This document shows, piece after piece, positions 1 to 7,894 of a stretch of DNA of 33,084 nt. Below the pieces are notes generated by a model. That model ran no database searches. It saw only the letters and a program-made list of their open reading frames with translations, and had not been told where the DNA came from. The stretch comes from Pyrinomonadaceae bacterium. GTDB taxonomy: Bacteria > Acidobacteriota > Blastocatellia > Pyrinomonadales > Pyrinomonadaceae. Position numbers and translations under genes: made by a program. Within the stretch, counting starts at the first letter, position 1, and every line of letters begins with the position of its first letter. The stretch spans positions 1 to 33,084 of the forward strand of contig JACVRN010000047.1 in NCBI GenBank assembly GCA_014534425.1, written 5' to 3'.

Positions 1-2
1 CG

Positions 3-1340
3 CGCAAAGTCGGTTACAACAGCGTGCAGGCAGCAACGAACGGAATTGAGTTCGCGAAGAGCAAAGAGTTCTGCCGACAGGCTGCCGAAGCTGGTCTGCG
101 TTACGTCTACCTGCAATTCGACGGCATCGGCAACGACGCCAACAGCCACCGTCAGGTCGGTAACCTCTTCGACGTGAAGCTTCGCGCGATTAACAACCTG
201 CACGAGGCTGGCGTAGAGATTGTGCTCGTGACGACGCTCGTCAACGGCATCAACAACGATCAGGTAGGCTCAATCATACGCTTCGCTCTGGACAATCCGA
301 AGAAGATTGCTTTCCTCTCCTTCCAGCCTGTTTCATTCACGGGCCGCGACGAGGAGATTACAGAGCAGCGCCGCCTTCAGCAGCGTTACACCTTGTCGCA
401 CCTAGCGCATGACGTGAAAAGCCAGGTAGGCATCACGGAGCCTACGCGCGACTGGTTCCCGCTCTCCCTGATGGGCGCGTTCGCTGACTTCGCAGACCTT
501 GTTCACGGCCCCGACGCGGAGTGGGGACAGGTCTCATGCGGCTGCCACCCGAACTGCGGCGTAGGAACCGCCGTCATGATTGATAAAGAGACGAAGGACA
601 TGCGTCCCGTGCCGGAGTTTTTGAACATTCCGGGGCTTGTCAAAGACATGCAGAAGATTACGGACGCTGCGCGCGGCAAGTGGATGTCGAACCTGATGAT
701 GGGTCTGACGCTTCTCAAGCATTACAATCCGTACAAGTCGCCTACGCACTTTACTCTTTACGAGTTGTTCAAGAAGTTCGACAAGTCTTTCGGTCTGACG
801 GGCAAGGATTACGGTCGTGTGGACGGCAAGCGCTCGCATGAAGACATTGAGAAGCGCCGCTCCGACCGATGGAACTTCCTCTTCATCGCGGGCATGTGGT
901 TCCAGGACTTGTTCAACTACGACTTCCGCCGCACGGAGATGTGCATTATCCCTTACGGCACGCAGGAAGGCGAAATCTCCTTCTGCGCTTACAACACAGG
1001 CATTGGCTGGCGCAACATCATTGAGAACATGCACCAGAACGCTACCGTTGCGAAGTGGTATCAGGAGCACGGACGCCACGAGATTTTCGCAGCCGGTAAA
1101 GATGTTCACCTGGACACCCTGGATCATGGCCTCAAGTTGAACGAGATTGACTTACAGCGTCCGAACAAGCCTCAGATGGAAGGGCCGAAGACGGCGCACG
1201 AAGAGGTTCAGATGATGCGTAAGCTCTATCAGGAGATGGTTCTGAACAAGGGCAAGGTCAATCCTGCGAACAAGCCCGTGCAGATTAAGGGACTGAGCCG
1301 TGGCAACAAGGAATCGGAGTCGGCCACGGTCTCTGCATAA
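3..1340 (+). CDS. Radical SAM protein, C-terminal part (tetraether/membrane-spanning lipid synthase-like), 5' end outside window
   Basis: The reading frame is open from base 3, so the start lies upstream. An internal GTG at 24 is not needed as a start. The visible 445 residues lack the N-terminal CxxxCxxC cluster, which must lie upstream, but show the C-terminal half of a radical SAM barrel followed by a Cys-rich region, SCGCHPNCG near residues 178-186 (counted from base 3). A second Cys pair lies in RTEMCIIPYG and ISFCAYNTG, suiting auxiliary Fe-S ligands. The arrangement recalls the MJ0619/Tes and bacterial membrane-spanning lipid synthase group, which couple lipid tails; that assignment is inference from memory of the family. 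Only 1 of the 24 isoleucines after position 24 uses ATA, unlike most neighbours, which suggests high expression. It ends with no clear terminator, convergent with the TonB-domain gene. Confidence 0.75.
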   Translation, partial: RKVGYNSVQAATNGIEFAKSKEFCRQAAEAGLRYVYLQFDGIGNDANSHRQVGNLFDVKLRAINNLHEAGVEIVLVTTLVNGINNDQVGSIIRFALDNPKKIAFLSFQPVSFTGRDEEITEQRRLQQRYTLSHLAHDVKSQVGITEPTRDWFPLSLMGAFADFADLVHGPDAEWGQVSCGCHPNCGVGTAVMIDKETKDMRPVPEFLNIPGLVKDMQKITDAARGKWMSNLMMGLTLLKHYNPYKSPTHFTLYELFKKFDKSFGLTGKDYGRVDGKRSHEDIEKRRSDRWNFLFIAGMWFQDLFNYDFRRTEMCIIPYGTQEGEISFCAYNTGIGWRNIIENMHQNATVAKWYQEHGRHEIFAAGKDVHLDTLDHGLKLNEIDLQRPNKPQMEGPKTAHEEVQMMRKLYQEMVLNKGKVNPANKPVQIKGLSRGNKESESATVSA

Positions 1341-1480
1341 CCTGTAGCTTCACTGCTAAGAAGCAGAAAGCCCAAAAGCGCGAGTATCAGGAGGTTCAGA
1401 AGCCAGCTTATTGTTCCTGCTTTTGTCTTCGGAAATAAAAGGCTGAGGCGCATGGCGATTTTCTCTAGCTGCTTTCAAGC

Positions 1481-2929
1481 TTATTGATACTGCTTAGGGT
1501 TATCTACGCGGCCCTGACCGTTCTCATCAATGTTGAAATAGAAGGTTAGCTTCCCTCGTACGCTGATGGGTTTGCCCTTCAGTGTGCTGGGTATAAATCT
1601 CCATTGTTTGACAGCGCTGACGACCGCGCCGGAGATGCTTAAAGAAGGCGTCTCAAGAACACGCGTGCCGGTGACTACTCCCTTGCCGTTATATTGCACT
1701 TCTATGATGACTACGCCCTTCTCACCTCTTTTGACGGCTTCCTCTGGATAGACCGGCATCACGGTCTTCGCGGCAGACTTTCTCATTCCATCTTCACCGA
1801 CTCTGACTACAGTTTCTTTTGACTGATTAGAATTGCGTAAGCTGGCTACGATAGCTAACGCTATATCCAGGAAAGCCACGTCTCGATTCTCGGAGCCTGC
1901 GAGCTTTTCGGCGCGGCTTATCATCTCTTCCACGCTGTCGAAAGTGACTTTGTTGATATTGGCATAAGCCGATTCCTGCGTGATGTTCGCGGGAATGCTG
2001 CCGGAGAGAGCGGACATAGCCGCGCCGATAGGGGCTACAAGGTCTGGAGCGAATTTTCGCGCTTTAGGCAGCAATAAATCACCGAGCGCATAGCTCGGCT
2101 GTTGCTGGTCTGGGCTGGACATTGCACGGGTCAGCACTTCCAGCGCGGCTTCCAGGTAAGCGCGCACGAGGGCGGGCTGCGTGCCGGGCCGCTCAGCCGT
2201 AATATCTATGATTCCTATGTCTCCTACGCGCGTGAAGATTAAGTTGGTCGAATCATCGCCTTCGAGCTTGGGCGAAGTGAAGATGTAGGTTCCTAGCGAC
2301 GTGAACTGGCTGACATCGGTCACGGGTTGGCGTGCGAGAAGCATCAGGCATTGAAGAAAGAGTTTATTGGCTGCCGTCTCATTGCTCTTTTTTAGCTCTT
2401 TAAGGAACCAGATGAAAGAATCCGACACTCCGCCTTGCAGGCTTCTCAGGGCGAAGTCAATAGCGGTGTCTGGCTCTACGTTGATTAAGCCTCGCGCCGT
2501 TTCAATGTTCGTCTCTCGCCTCTGACTCAGGCTTTCGCTTGAGCTTCCGCCCGAACTATCTATCAAACGCTTGGCCCACAGAGCGTCATGCTTTGCCACC
2601 AGCACCAGCACCTTCTGTCTAAGGCCGGAAAGTAAAGTTTGATTCTCCGTGTCGCTGACGGTGGTGAAGGCCAGCGCCTTCTGGAACAACTGGCGCGCGT
2701 AGGTTTCGTCCTCCCGCCAGAGCGCACCTGCTATTAACGCCGCGCCCATCGTTTTCGCCGTCACGTCCTTTAAGGCTAAGGTCTTCTCCGCGAGGCCGCA
2801 AACGCGGTAGAGCGAGGGCTTCGACTGAGGGTCAGACGATTGCGGCTCTCTCTGAATAATGCCGCCCGCAAAGGTAAGGTTGCTCAGGCAGCAGAATATA
2901 AGCGTACAAAGTGATGTGCGCCGCAACAT
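1481..2929 (-). CDS. Exported protein with C-terminal TonB-like domain
   Basis: This 482-residue protein begins with a signal peptide (residues 1-21, ending LTFAGG). A long, mainly helical middle part has no motif I recognise. The end, about residues 388-470, is a typical TonB C-terminal domain: PVYPEEAVKRGEKGVVIIEV, then a VxxTRVLE strand and AVVSAVKQWRFIPS. In the family this domain contacts TonB boxes of outer-membrane receptors, but many stand-alone acidobacterial copies have no TonB membrane anchor, and this one also has a cleavable signal instead of the usual proline-rich anchor. The start is set by an AAGGGAG ribosome site about 8 bases before the ATG; that site lies in one arm of an inverted repeat. 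It probably shares a transcript with the broken small gene just upstream. Actual function unknown. Confidence 0.8.
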   Translation of the reverse strand: MLRRTSLCTLIFCCLSNLTFAGGIIQREPQSSDPQSKPSLYRVCGLAEKTLALKDVTAKTMGAALIAGALWREDETYARQLFQKALAFTTVSDTENQTLLSGLRQKVLVLVAKHDALWAKRLIDSSGGSSSESLSQRRETNIETARGLINVEPDTAIDFALRSLQGGVSDSFIWFLKELKKSNETAANKLFLQCLMLLARQPVTDVSQFTSLGTYIFTSPKLEGDDSTNLIFTRVGDIGIIDITAERPGTQPALVRAYLEAALEVLTRAMSSPDQQQPSYALGDLLLPKARKFAPDLVAPIGAAMSALSGSIPANITQESAYANINKVTFDSVEEMISRAEKLAGSENRDVAFLDIALAIVASLRNSNQSKETVVRVGEDGMRKSAAKTVMPVYPEEAVKRGEKGVVIIEVQYNGKGVVTGTRVLETPSLSISGAVVSAVKQWRFIPSTLKGKPISVRGKLTFYFNIDENGQGRVDNPKQYQ

Positions 2930-2937
2930 ATATGTTT

Positions 2938-2999
2938 ACTCCCTTCTGGAAAGAGATGCCGGATTGCGACACGTTAATTGCCTAACGTCTCCAGAAGGG
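2938..2999 (-). promoter_or_regulatory. Hairpin that would mask the ribosome site of the TonB-domain gene
   Basis: CCCTTCTGGA at 2941-2950 and its exact complement TCCAGAAGGG at 2990-2999 can pair. Between them a smaller stem, ACGTTA at 2971-2976 with TAACGT at 2983-2988, nests inside. In the minus-strand mRNA the 3' arm carries the AAGGG of the ribosome site for the start at 2929, while the 5' arm lies inside the coding frame of the small upstream gene. Ribosomes finishing that gene would open the stem, so translational coupling is a natural reading (inference). Confidence 0.5.
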
Positions 3000-3282
3000 C
3001 ATCGAATTCGCTGCCGTCAGAATAGAAGCTTTCCAGGCCACCGGAACTCTTATTATTAGGCGGCGGGCTACTCTTTTCGCACGGAGTAAACTGCTCTGAA
3101 TGGGAGTGCAATTAAGGTAGCCTCGCGTCCCTGACATGCAGCCCACACAGATGCCGCCCGTGGGAAAAACACAGGACTCGCAAGCGCTGACGGCGTTTGA
3201 CGGCGTTGTAGCATAGTAGGTTAGAAAGATAAGTGAAACCAGAATCAGCAATCTGGTTTTTAAGATACTTGAGCTTACTCAT
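2974..3282 (-). pseudogene. Small secreted Cys-rich protein gene with two compensating frameshifts
   Basis: A strong ribosome site (AAGGAGG, 3290-3296) stands 7 bases before ATG 3282, yet the ATG frame reads MSKLKYLK and then nonsense to a stop at 3112. Dropping one A from the A5 run (plus-strand T run 3257-3261) continues into a perfect signal peptide, TRLLILVSLIFLTYYATT..SA, followed by CESCVFPTGGICVGC and GYLNC. Near 3100 a one-base loss returns to the original frame, giving PCEKSSPPPNNKSS and ending EFDALLETLGN at the TAA 2974-2976. The repaired product would be about 102 residues, exported, with its cysteines just after the cleavage site. The indels may be assembly errors at a homopolymer, real decay, or less likely recoding. 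Family not recognised by name. Confidence 0.6.
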
Positions 3283-3464
3283 GGGCTTTCCTCCTTGTAA
3301 GCTTACAAGGTTAAAAGCCAACGAAGTCGAGGCGCGACTCCGACATAAGCGGCAAGCGATGAGGCGTGTGTAATCTATCGCCCGCCGCAATCTTCTGTCA
3401 AGAACTTTTTCCCTTGGAAGACTTTACGTCAGAATATTCCGGCCCCCACGGCTTTCGTGGCTGC

Positions 3465-3493
3465 TTGACCATATAGGATTTGGCAGTTACATT
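3465..3493 (+). promoter_or_regulatory. Sigma-70-type promoter of rpsU
   Basis: TTGACC (3465-3470) and TACATT (3488-3493) are separated by 17 bases. Transcription would begin near 3500, giving a leader of roughly 45 bases before the rpsU start. The ribosome site itself is weak (GAAAGTGAAG). Confidence 0.5.
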
Positions 3494-3546
3494 ATCTGTT
3501 CAGGCTACCACCTGATAAATACTAATCTCAGAAAGTGAAGCATTAG

Positions 3547-3753
3547 ATGGCAGTAGTGAACGTTAACCCGGGTGAGTCAATCGAATCGGCCCTGCGCCGC
3601 TTCAAGCGCAAGGTGATGACCGAAGAGATTATTAAGGATGCCAAGAAGCACGCCTTCTTCATGCCGCCGGGCCAGAAGGCCAAGCTCAAATCGGCGCTCG
3701 CCCGCAAGCGCAACAACAAGAAGAAACGTAGCTCACGCCCCCCGCGCGACTAG
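3547..3753 (+). CDS. rpsU: 30S ribosomal protein bS21
   Basis: This 68-residue protein matches bS21 over its whole length: it opens MAVVNVNPGESIESALRRFK, continues through the RKVMTEEIIKDAKKHAFFMPP region, and ends in a very basic tail rich in Lys and Arg (RKRNNKKKRSSRPPRD) that lies along 16S rRNA near the anti-Shine-Dalgarno end. In the ribosome it sits on the 30S platform and helps initiation. It stands alone here, with its own promoter, and is followed by about 230 bases without a gene before surE. That gap holds small GC-rich hairpins (for example around 3896-3920) but no convincing terminator with a T run. None of its 3 isoleucine codons is ATA, which fits a highly expressed gene. Confidence 0.97.
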   Translation: MAVVNVNPGESIESALRRFKRKVMTEEIIKDAKKHAFFMPPGQKAKLKSALARKRNNKKKRSSRPPRD

Positions 3754-3986
3754 CTTTCCTTTAACCAGAGACCGCATGAGAGAAGGAGAGTAGCCGCGCT
3801 CGGTTCCGCTTTTCAGCGCAAGCCTCCGCTCCGCTTCCGTACGGTTTAAGATTTTCGAGCGCGTCGCCTCGCCACCGTCTATTTTCCGGCAGAACCAATT
3901 CTTTGCCGGGCTTGCCGGACGGTTTCAGATATGGCGGCGCGCATCAATGTCTTGAGGGCGCTGCGGGGGCGGTTTCAAGGAATTAA

Positions 3987-4754
3987 ATGACTCGCATTCT
4001 GGTCACCAACGACGACGGCATACACTCGGACGGCCTCATCAAATTGGAAGAGGCGCTGCGCGAGATAGGCGACGTGTATGTGGTCGCGCCCGCCTCCGAG
4101 ATGAGCGGGGCATCGCACAGCCTGACGCTCGCTCGCCCCCTACGTATACGTAGAATAGATGACAGGCACTGGACTGTGGACGGCACTCCTACGGACTGTG
4201 TGACGCTCGCGCTACACAAGATTTTGACGGACGTGCGGCCCGACATATGCGCTTCGGGAATTAATCACGGCGGGAATCTGGGGGACGACGCGACCTATTC
4301 CGGCACGGTCGCGGGCGCGCTTGAGGCTACAATCCTGGGCGTACCGGGCGTTGCCCTGAGCCTTGTGGCGCGCGAGAATTTTGATTTCACGGAATCGGCC
4401 CGCTTCGCCGTCACAGCCGTTCGTAAAGTTTTGAAAGAGGGCTTGCCGGAGGGTACGCTCCTGAACATCAACATCCCGCCCGGAGCGATTAAGGGCGTGA
4501 AGGTCACGCGGCAGGGCTTGAAGAACGCGCGCCCCGTCATCAGCGAGCACATAGACCCGCGCGGCAAACCTTATTACTGGATAGGCGAAGAGTATTTCGG
4601 CTGGAACACAGCCGAAGGGACGGACTATCAGGCAATCGAGCAGGGCTTCGTCTCCGTGACGCCGCTCAGGAGCGACATGACGGATCACCGCGCTCTCACA
4701 GCCCTGGAACCCTGGAACTTCATCAACGCCAGCGAAGCACTGCAAGGGAAGTAA
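3987..4754 (+). CDS. surE: 5'/3'-nucleotidase SurE
   Basis: SurE removes phosphate from nucleoside 5'- and 3'-monophosphates and can shorten polyphosphate; it is a metal-dependent cytoplasmic enzyme linked to stationary-phase survival. The 255-residue length is normal. The signature ILVTNDDGIHSDG at residues 4-16 contains the metal-binding Asp9-Asp10. The other ligands lie in APASEMSGASHSLT (around 35-48, the Ser) and SGINHGGN (the Asn). The ATG is preceded by AAGGAATTAA. The next gene is pcm, the classical surE-pcm pairing. The stop codon forms the first bases of a 27-base inverted repeat. Confidence 0.96.
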   Translation: MTRILVTNDDGIHSDGLIKLEEALREIGDVYVVAPASEMSGASHSLTLARPLRIRRIDDRHWTVDGTPTDCVTLALHKILTDVRPDICASGINHGGNLGDDATYSGTVAGALEATILGVPGVALSLVARENFDFTESARFAVTAVRKVLKEGLPEGTLLNINIPPGAIKGVKVTRQGLKNARPVISEHIDPRGKPYYWIGEEYFGWNTAEGTDYQAIEQGFVSVTPLRSDMTDHRALTALEPWNFINASEALQGK

Positions 4755-4820
4755 ATGGTGAATAGTAAATAGTGAATGGACGAACTGCTTTTCTCCATTT
4801 ACTATTTACTATTCGCCATT
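4754..4820. repeat. Snap-back inverted repeat between surE and pcm
   Basis: The left arm at 4754-4780 and the right arm at 4794-4820 are 27 bases each and pair throughout. The only two differences, T/C and G/A, become G-U wobbles, and the loop is 13 bases. The arms are built from AT-rich words (GAATAGTAAATAGTGAATGG) unlike the GC-rich genes around them. The repeat starts on the last base of the surE stop codon. There is no T run, so it is not a standard terminator; it could trim surE from pcm expression or protect mRNA ends. Confidence 0.85.
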
Positions 4821-4842
4821 CGCTCTTTACGGAGTAAAGATT

Positions 4843-5535
4843 TTGAGTTCCGCGCCGTTGCGGCCCAATTCCACATCTTCAGGTTATCGCATTCCGCGCG
4901 AGCGTATGGTGGAGCGCCTGCGCGAGCATTACGGCATAAGGGATAGACGCGTCCTCGATGTCATGCTGACCCTGCCGCGCCACCTCTTCGTGCCAGAAGC
5001 TCTGGAGTCGCGCGCTTATGGCGACCATGCTCTGCCGATTGCCGCCAATCAAACCATCTCGCAGCCCTTCATAGTCGCGCGCATGACAGAGTTGCTTGAG
5101 TTGGAAGGAACGGAGCGCGTGCTTGAAATAGGCGCTGGCTCTGGCTATCAGACAGCAGTGCTGGCTAAATTGGCCGCGCAGGTCTACGCCATAGAGCGCA
5201 TAGCGGAACTTGCGCGACAGGCACAAGCGCGCATACGCAGCCTGGACATACACAACGCCACTGTCAAATGCTTTGACGGCACGCTCGGCTGGAGCGCGCA
5301 TGCTCCATACGACCGCATACTGGTAGCGGCTGGCGCGCCCGAAGTCCCTGAGCCGCTCCTTACGCAGTTGAAGGTGGGCGGCTGCCTTGTCATCCCCGTC
5401 GGAGACACGCGCGAGTCTCAACATCTGGTTCGTGCCATACGCACGGAGGACAATTACGAGTTCGAGGATCACGGCGCTTGCGCCTTCGTGCCGCTCATAG
5501 GCCACTACGGCTGGTCGCCGGAGAGCAAAGGATAA
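4843..5535 (+). CDS. pcm: Protein-L-isoaspartate O-methyltransferase
   Basis: Pcm uses S-adenosylmethionine to methylate isoaspartyl residues in aged proteins and so starts their repair in the cytoplasm. The 230-residue product carries ALPIAANQTISQPFIVARMT (residues 63-82), the substrate-side signature, and VLEIGAGSGYQTAVLAKL (93-110), the SAM-binding loop. PEPLLTQLKVGG and VGDTRESQ follow as expected. The TTG at 4843 has GGAG 8 bases upstream; a later start at Met22 (4906) would also leave the enzyme core intact. It follows surE across the inverted repeat. Ten of its 14 isoleucine codons are ATA, an extreme use of a usually rare codon. Confidence 0.95.
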   Translation: MSSAPLRPNSTSSGYRIPRERMVERLREHYGIRDRRVLDVMLTLPRHLFVPEALESRAYGDHALPIAANQTISQPFIVARMTELLELEGTERVLEIGAGSGYQTAVLAKLAAQVYAIERIAELARQAQARIRSLDIHNATVKCFDGTLGWSAHAPYDRILVAAGAPEVPEPLLTQLKVGGCLVIPVGDTRESQHLVRAIRTEDNYEFEDHGACAFVPLIGHYGWSPESKG

Positions 5536-5568
5536 AGACCTGATTTTTGAAGGAGTCTCACCATCGTT

Positions 5569-6897
5569 ATGCCTCATAAAGTTTCAATAGTGCGTAGAAA
5601 TTCTGTCACCTTTGCGCTTCTGTTCATGGCTGCGTTTCTGTGCGTCGCCGGAACAATGGCGCGTGCTCAGCAGGATTCCGGTTCCAAGCCTGGGCGGCTC
5701 GCCCGGATTGAGTTCAAGGGACTGGAGCGTTTGAAAGAGGAGCAGGCCGTCGCCGCCAGTGGCTTGAAGATAGGACAGCAGATTGACACCAACATGCTTG
5801 ATGCGGCCTCGCAGAGCCTCATAGATAGCGGCCTCTTCAAAAAGCTTAGCTCTCGTTACCACGTTGACAACGGGCAGGTCACAGTCACTTTTACCGTCGA
5901 AGAAGCCAGCGCAGCCATCCCCGTAGTCTTCGACAACTTCATCTGGTTTTCAGAGGAAGAACTGCTGGGCGCGATTCGTCGTGACGTTCCGACCTTCGAC
6001 GGCACCGCGCCGGAAACGGGCACCCTCACAGACCAGATAGCGCGCTCGCTTGAGCGACTGCTGAAGGAGCGAAACATACAGGGGCAGGTTGAATACAAGC
6101 CCTCGGCAGACCCTTCGGGGCGAAACGCAAAGCAGGTCTTTTCCGTCACGGGAGTGCCTTTGCCGCTCTGCTCCATAAGCTTTCCGGGCGCAAGCGGTAT
6201 TTCGGAGAGCGAGCTTGTTAAGAATTCCAGGCCGCTCATGTCCAATGACTACTCGCGCGAGTTCGTGACGGAGTTCGCCAAGAGCAATCTCATCCCGCTT
6301 TATCAAGTGAAGGGCCACCTGCGCGCGAAATTTCTAAGCCCCAAGGCCGTGCCGCAGAGCAGCAAGGACTGCAAAGACGGAGTCGCCGTTACGATACCTG
6401 TAGAGGAGGGTCTGGTATACTCCCTGGGTAAGGTCGAGTGGGAAGGCGCAAACGCTCTCGGCGGCCCTGAGCTTGAGACATCTTTGGGAATGAAGGCCGG
6501 AGAAGTCGCCAACGGGGTAAAGTTCGCAGACGGATTAAAGGCAGTTCGCGCGGCTTACGGCAAGCGCGGCTTTCTTGCCCTGAGGCTTAATCCTTCGCCC
6601 GACTTCGACGACGCGAACCGCCGCGTCTCTTATCGCATAGGCGTAACCGAAGGGCCGCAGTACCGCATGGGCACGCTCGTCATCAACGGGCTGTCGGAAG
6701 CAGACGCGGAGCGCCTGAAGTCCAGATGGCAACTACAGCCGGGCCAGATTTACGATGCCAGCTACCTTAAATCTTTTCTGGCGAAGGCGAGGATGGAAAT
6801 CATGTCCGCCCTCTCGTCCGGTCGCAAAGGCATAGGCACGGAAGAGAAGTCGGACAGGCAGAAGTTGACCGTGGACGTGATTATCACTTTTAAGTGA
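5569..6897 (+). CDS. Exported POTRA-domain protein without a beta-barrel
   Basis: A signal peptide covers about residues 1-34 (FALLFMAAFLCVAGTMARAQ). The rest reads as a series of POTRA-like units: RIEFKGLERLKEEQ and the following DAASQSLIDSGLFKKL near the start, a weakly matching middle, then GKVEWEGANALGG and RMGTLVINGLSEADAERLKS near the end. In BamA/TamA such domains bind substrates in the periplasm and precede a 16-strand barrel. Here the 442 residues stop right after the last POTRA (VDVIITFK), so no membrane barrel is present. It may assist a separate barrel or be a periplasmic adaptor; the role is unproven. Start ATG has AAGGAG about 13 bases upstream, longer than usual. It follows pcm by 33 bases and is probably in its operon. 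Confidence 0.75.
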   Translation: MPHKVSIVRRNSVTFALLFMAAFLCVAGTMARAQQDSGSKPGRLARIEFKGLERLKEEQAVAASGLKIGQQIDTNMLDAASQSLIDSGLFKKLSSRYHVDNGQVTVTFTVEEASAAIPVVFDNFIWFSEEELLGAIRRDVPTFDGTAPETGTLTDQIARSLERLLKERNIQGQVEYKPSADPSGRNAKQVFSVTGVPLPLCSISFPGASGISESELVKNSRPLMSNDYSREFVTEFAKSNLIPLYQVKGHLRAKFLSPKAVPQSSKDCKDGVAVTIPVEEGLVYSLGKVEWEGANALGGPELETSLGMKAGEVANGVKFADGLKAVRAAYGKRGFLALRLNPSPDFDDANRRVSYRIGVTEGPQYRMGTLVINGLSEADAERLKSRWQLQPGQIYDASYLKSFLAKARMEIMSALSSGRKGIGTEEKSDRQKLTVDVIITFK

Positions 6898-6925
6898 AGA
6901 AGGTCTTGGGACTCGCAGCAAGTTT

Positions 6926-7606
6926 ATGGAATCGCTTTACGAACTCTTTCATCAAATCAAGCAGTACCTTGACCCTAAGACCATAGCCGGGGCGGGTTAT
7001 TTCGTTCTCTTCTTTGTGGTCTTTGCCGAAACGGGGCTGGCGGCTGGATTTTTCCTGCCGGGCGACAGCCTGCTCGTAGTCGCTGGGCTGTTCGCAGCGC
7101 GCGGCGACCTCAGCGTCTTCATTCTTTTAATCTCGCTCTTCGTAGCGGCGGTCGTGGGCGATGCCGTGGGCTATTACACGGGTCTGAAGATGGGGCCGCG
7201 CATCTTCAAACGAGAGAAGTCGCTCATCTTTCGTCCGAGCCACTTGCAGAAGGCCCAGGGGTTTTACGATAAGTACGGCGGCAAGACCATCATCATCGCG
7301 CGCTTTGTCCCCATTGTTCGCACCTTCGCGCCCATCGTCGCAGGCGCAGCCAAGATGCCTTATCGCCGCTTCGTAGCCTTTAACGTAGTCGGCGGCTTCC
7401 TTTGGGTCTTTTCCATGATTCTCTCCGGCTACTTCCTGGGCAGCATTCTCAAGTCCCGCTTCGGCATCAACCTGGACGAGCACATAGAAAAGGTCGTCAT
7501 CATAGTCGTCGCTCTCTCTCTGCTGCCGCCAATCATAGAGTACATAAAGTCCCGACGCGAAAAAGCACGCGCCGCCGCCGCAGCCGCAGCCGCAGAGGCG
7601 AAGTAG
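6926..7606 (+). CDS. DedA-family inner-membrane protein
   Basis: DedA proteins are inner-membrane proteins linked to lipid carrier recycling (undecaprenyl phosphate or phospholipid flipping) and to membrane potential. The 226 residues show the expected order: a re-entrant/TM start with FAETGLAAGFFLPGDSLL (residues about 33-50), a TM stretch, GDAVGYYTGLKMGPRI, then ARFVPIVRTFAPIVAGAAKM with the two conserved arginines, and two further TM helices. The tail is a run of Ala and basic residues (REKARAAAAAAAAEAK). It starts 28 bases after the POTRA gene, so cotranscription is likely, although no strong ribosome site is visible. Substrate cannot be told from the sequence. Confidence 0.92.
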   Translation: MESLYELFHQIKQYLDPKTIAGAGYFVLFFVVFAETGLAAGFFLPGDSLLVVAGLFAARGDLSVFILLISLFVAAVVGDAVGYYTGLKMGPRIFKREKSLIFRPSHLQKAQGFYDKYGGKTIIIARFVPIVRTFAPIVAGAAKMPYRRFVAFNVVGGFLWVFSMILSGYFLGSILKSRFGINLDEHIEKVVIIVVALSLLPPIIEYIKSRREKARAAAAAAAAEAK

Positions 7607-7615
7607 CGCGCGGGT

Positions 7616-7645
7616 TTGACTCGAAGCATGATGCTCCCTTAGAAT
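7616..7645 (+). promoter_or_regulatory. Promoter of tRNA-Pro
   Basis: TTGACT (7616-7621), an 18-base spacer and TAGAAT (7640-7645) form a near-consensus sigma-70 promoter ending 15 bases before the tRNA. Confidence 0.6.
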
Positions 7646-7659
7646 CCAATTTCAATTTG

Positions 7660-7734
<75 letters not shown>

Positions 7735-7747
7735 TCTACAAAGAGAA

Positions 7748-7779
7748 CGGTCGCCTTAATAAGGCGGCTGTTTTCTTTT
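7748..7779 (+). terminator. Intrinsic terminator of tRNA-Pro
   Basis: CGGTCGCCTT (7748-7757) pairs with AAGGCGGCTG (7761-7770), with two G-U wobbles and a 3-base loop. It is followed directly by TTTTCTTTT (7771-7779). A flanking AAAGAGAAC/GTTTTCTTT stretch lengthens the stem. Confidence 0.85.
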
Positions 7780-7894
7780 GCTTTCTTAGCGAATCCCGTT
7801 TCTCACTGTTAATAAATCTAAACATTCCATCGTCTATATTCGTAAAGCGGTTCGGGCCTGATGGGGGCTTTGGCCCGCGACCGGAAATTCTTTC

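Noticed and set aside
534-1127. Long minus-strand open frame (197 codons) opposite the radical SAM gene
   Set aside because: It lies wholly within a clearly coding plus-strand gene and shows no protein character; long antisense frames are expected in GC-rich DNA.
1229-1453. Short minus-strand frame with a leucine-rich, membrane-like start
   Set aside because: Half of it lies antisense inside the radical SAM gene and no ribosome site precedes it, so it is best read as a chance frame.
4754-4820. surE-pcm repeat as an insertion element or CRISPR unit
   Set aside because: It is a single inverted repeat without target duplication, transposase or regularly spaced copies.
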